A stretch of DNA of 64,000 nucleotides from Psychroserpens luteus (lineage in GTDB: Bacteria > Bacteroidota > Bacteroidia > Flavobacteriales > Flavobacteriaceae): contig NZ_JADILU010000001.1 in the NCBI RefSeq assembly GCF_015319355.1, positions 310,001 to 374,000 of the forward strand. The letters run 5' to 3'. Below are positions 63,245 to 64,000 of this stretch, piece after piece. Numbering within the stretch: position 1 is the first letter of the stretch; every line of letters begins with the position of its first letter. Both the position numbers and the translations under genes were made by a program. The notes under the pieces are model-generated. The model searched no databases. It saw nothing but the letters and a program-made list of their open reading frames with translations, and was not told the DNA's origin.

Positions 63245-63307
63245 GAGTCCATAAAAGTATAATGCTATAATCTATCAAGGAGTATAACATTCTACTTTTA
63301 TGGACTC
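63245..63307 (+). terminator. Long perfect hairpin terminator after lipoprotein gene
   Basis: GAGTCCATAAAAGTA at 63245-63259 pairs perfectly with 63293-63307, and four more pairs follow after one mismatch. It is followed by nine Ts. Arm and loop length are larger than usual for a terminator, so it may also be a small repeat element. Confidence 0.75.
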
Positions 63308-63421
63308 TTTTTTTTTATGAATAAGAAATTCCTTAAACCGTCTTTATTGTTTACCAGTTTTTAGCATTATAAAAACATCTCTACCTAATGTTTCTTGTGG
63401 TTTTAAAAGATATGATTTTTT

Positions 63422-63487
63422 AAAAAGTTAGCTACTTTAACGAAAGAGCAGTCAATTGCTTATATTGATAACAATTATATTTCATAA
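63422..63487 (+). pseudogene. Second remnant of a HEAT-repeat-like gene C-terminus
   Basis: Read in frame it gives KKLATLTKEQSIAYIDNNY, Ile, Ser and stop, closely matching the end of the other remnant (KKLAILSQDQAIAYIDKNY). Similarity continues about 20 bases past the stop codon. There is no start and the frame is closed just upstream, so it is a leftover of a duplicated copy. Confidence 0.65.
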
Positions 63488-63558
63488 TAATTTGTCTTTT
63501 ATAAAGGTTCGTAATCGTTACGACTAACAACTGAGGACTAAAAACTGAAAACTTAATT

Positions 63559-63918
63559 TTGGCAAACCACAATGAACTAGGAAAAAAAGGAGAAGAATTA
63601 GCTACAGACTTCTTGCTTAAAAATGGATATGAGATTATAGTAAGAAACTACACTTATCAAAAAGCAGAAGTTGATATTATTGCTAAGAAAGAAAATGTCT
63701 TAGCAATCGTTGAAGTGAAAACTAGAACTAGTGCAGATTTTGGTGATCCTCAACAATTCTTGAAACCTAAACAAATGCAACGTATTATCAAAGCAGTAGA
63801 TTACTTTGTAAACGACAATGAAATGGATGTTGAAGTGCGTTTTGATATTATCGCAATTGTTTTAAATAAAAAGGGAATGAATTTAGAGCATTTAGAAGAT
63901 GCCTTTTATCATTTTTAA
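63559..63918 (+). CDS. yraN: YraN/UPF0102 family protein
   Basis: 119 residues starting at TTG (A-rich leader). The PD-(D/E)xK-like core is clear: GKKGEELATDFLLKNGYEII, KAEVDIIAKK with Asp and AIVEVKTR with Glu and Lys. The family is widespread and probably a Holliday-junction- or nuclease-like protein, function unproven. Near-standard length. Confidence 0.92.
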   Translation: MANHNELGKKGEELATDFLLKNGYEIIVRNYTYQKAEVDIIAKKENVLAIVEVKTRTSADFGDPQQFLKPKQMQRIIKAVDYFVNDNEMDVEVRFDIIAIVLNKKGMNLEHLEDAFYHF

Positions 63919-64000
63919 AAAATGATTGAGATACTAATTAATATAAGAGAGTAGTATAATATATTAATACATTTTTCCTTATTGTTTAATGCTAAATAGC
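63919..64000. other. Short AT-rich tail of window
   Basis: 82 bases after yraN without a recognisable gene or hairpin; a following gene would begin outside the window. Confidence 0.4.

Larger units (their letters stand above)
63207..63558. other. Intergenic stretch before yraN
   Basis: 352 bases holding the terminator hairpin at 63245-63307 and the HEAT-like remnant at 63422-63487. Nothing else is visible. Confidence 0.5.

Noticed and set aside
1-64000. CRISPR arrays, rRNA or tRNA genes
   Set aside because: I saw no regularly spaced direct repeats with unique spacers, and no cloverleaf or rRNA-like segment on reading through; a tRNA could still be missed by eye.

Overview
The window is AT-rich chromosome from a member of the Bacteroidota, most likely a Flavobacteriaceae. 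The evidence is a type IX secretion (T9SS) C-terminal sorting domain on two secreted proteins, paired RHS/DUF6443 genes, A-rich rather than Shine-Dalgarno leaders, a TAnnTTTG-type promoter element, histidine kinases with TPR sensor regions, and flavobacterial-type MetRS, Tex and YraN. The genus cannot be fixed from the sequence. No rRNA, tRNA or CRISPR array was recognised.

Layout. 1-2384: end of an operon for a type II secretion/type IV pilus-like machine (two prepilins and a GspF/PilC platform protein). 2587-10631: a two-gene RHS system ending in a variable tip with a small acidic candidate immunity gene. 10745-22596: an accessory region with a wHTH/replication-like operon beside iteron-like repeats, an orphan C5-cytosine methyltransferase, a serine resolvase, an AAA+ ATPase, two overlapping tyrosine recombinases (the second lacking catalytic residues), a two-gene DUF488 module and a DarTG toxin-antitoxin pair. 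22834-24141: an orphan RHS tip cassette (core fragment, papain-like toxin candidate, lipoprotein immunity candidate) sharing a 29-bp exact match with the main RHS gene. 24623-36033: a 1500-residue M23/CARDB/T9SS protein, an unrecognised membrane-anchored protein, and two TPR-kinase/response-regulator systems. 36221-41503: a second mobile module (membrane protein, TraG/VirD4-like ATPase with a nuclease-like C-terminus, large serine recombinase) whose right end lies inside a truncated ssb gene.

41576-63918 is mostly chromosomal. It holds an AhpD-like/cupredoxin operon behind a duplicated promoter module and beside an AraC regulator, tandem MG2/plug proteins, a deacetylase-family protein, a phosphatase-TPR-sulfotransferase fusion with a small overlapping gene, a T9SS cargo protein, tex, envelope lipoproteins, metG carrying an in-frame palindromic repeat, an LD-carboxypeptidase, remnants of a HEAT-like gene, and yraN.

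The strongest candidates for undescribed biology are the coupling-ATPase/nuclease-like module at 36.2-41.3 kb, the orphan RHS cassette with a periplasm-type toxin and lipoprotein immunity, the recombinase pair with a degenerate second partner, and the DUF488 gene pair next to DarTG. All functional statements rest on motif reading; no database search was run.
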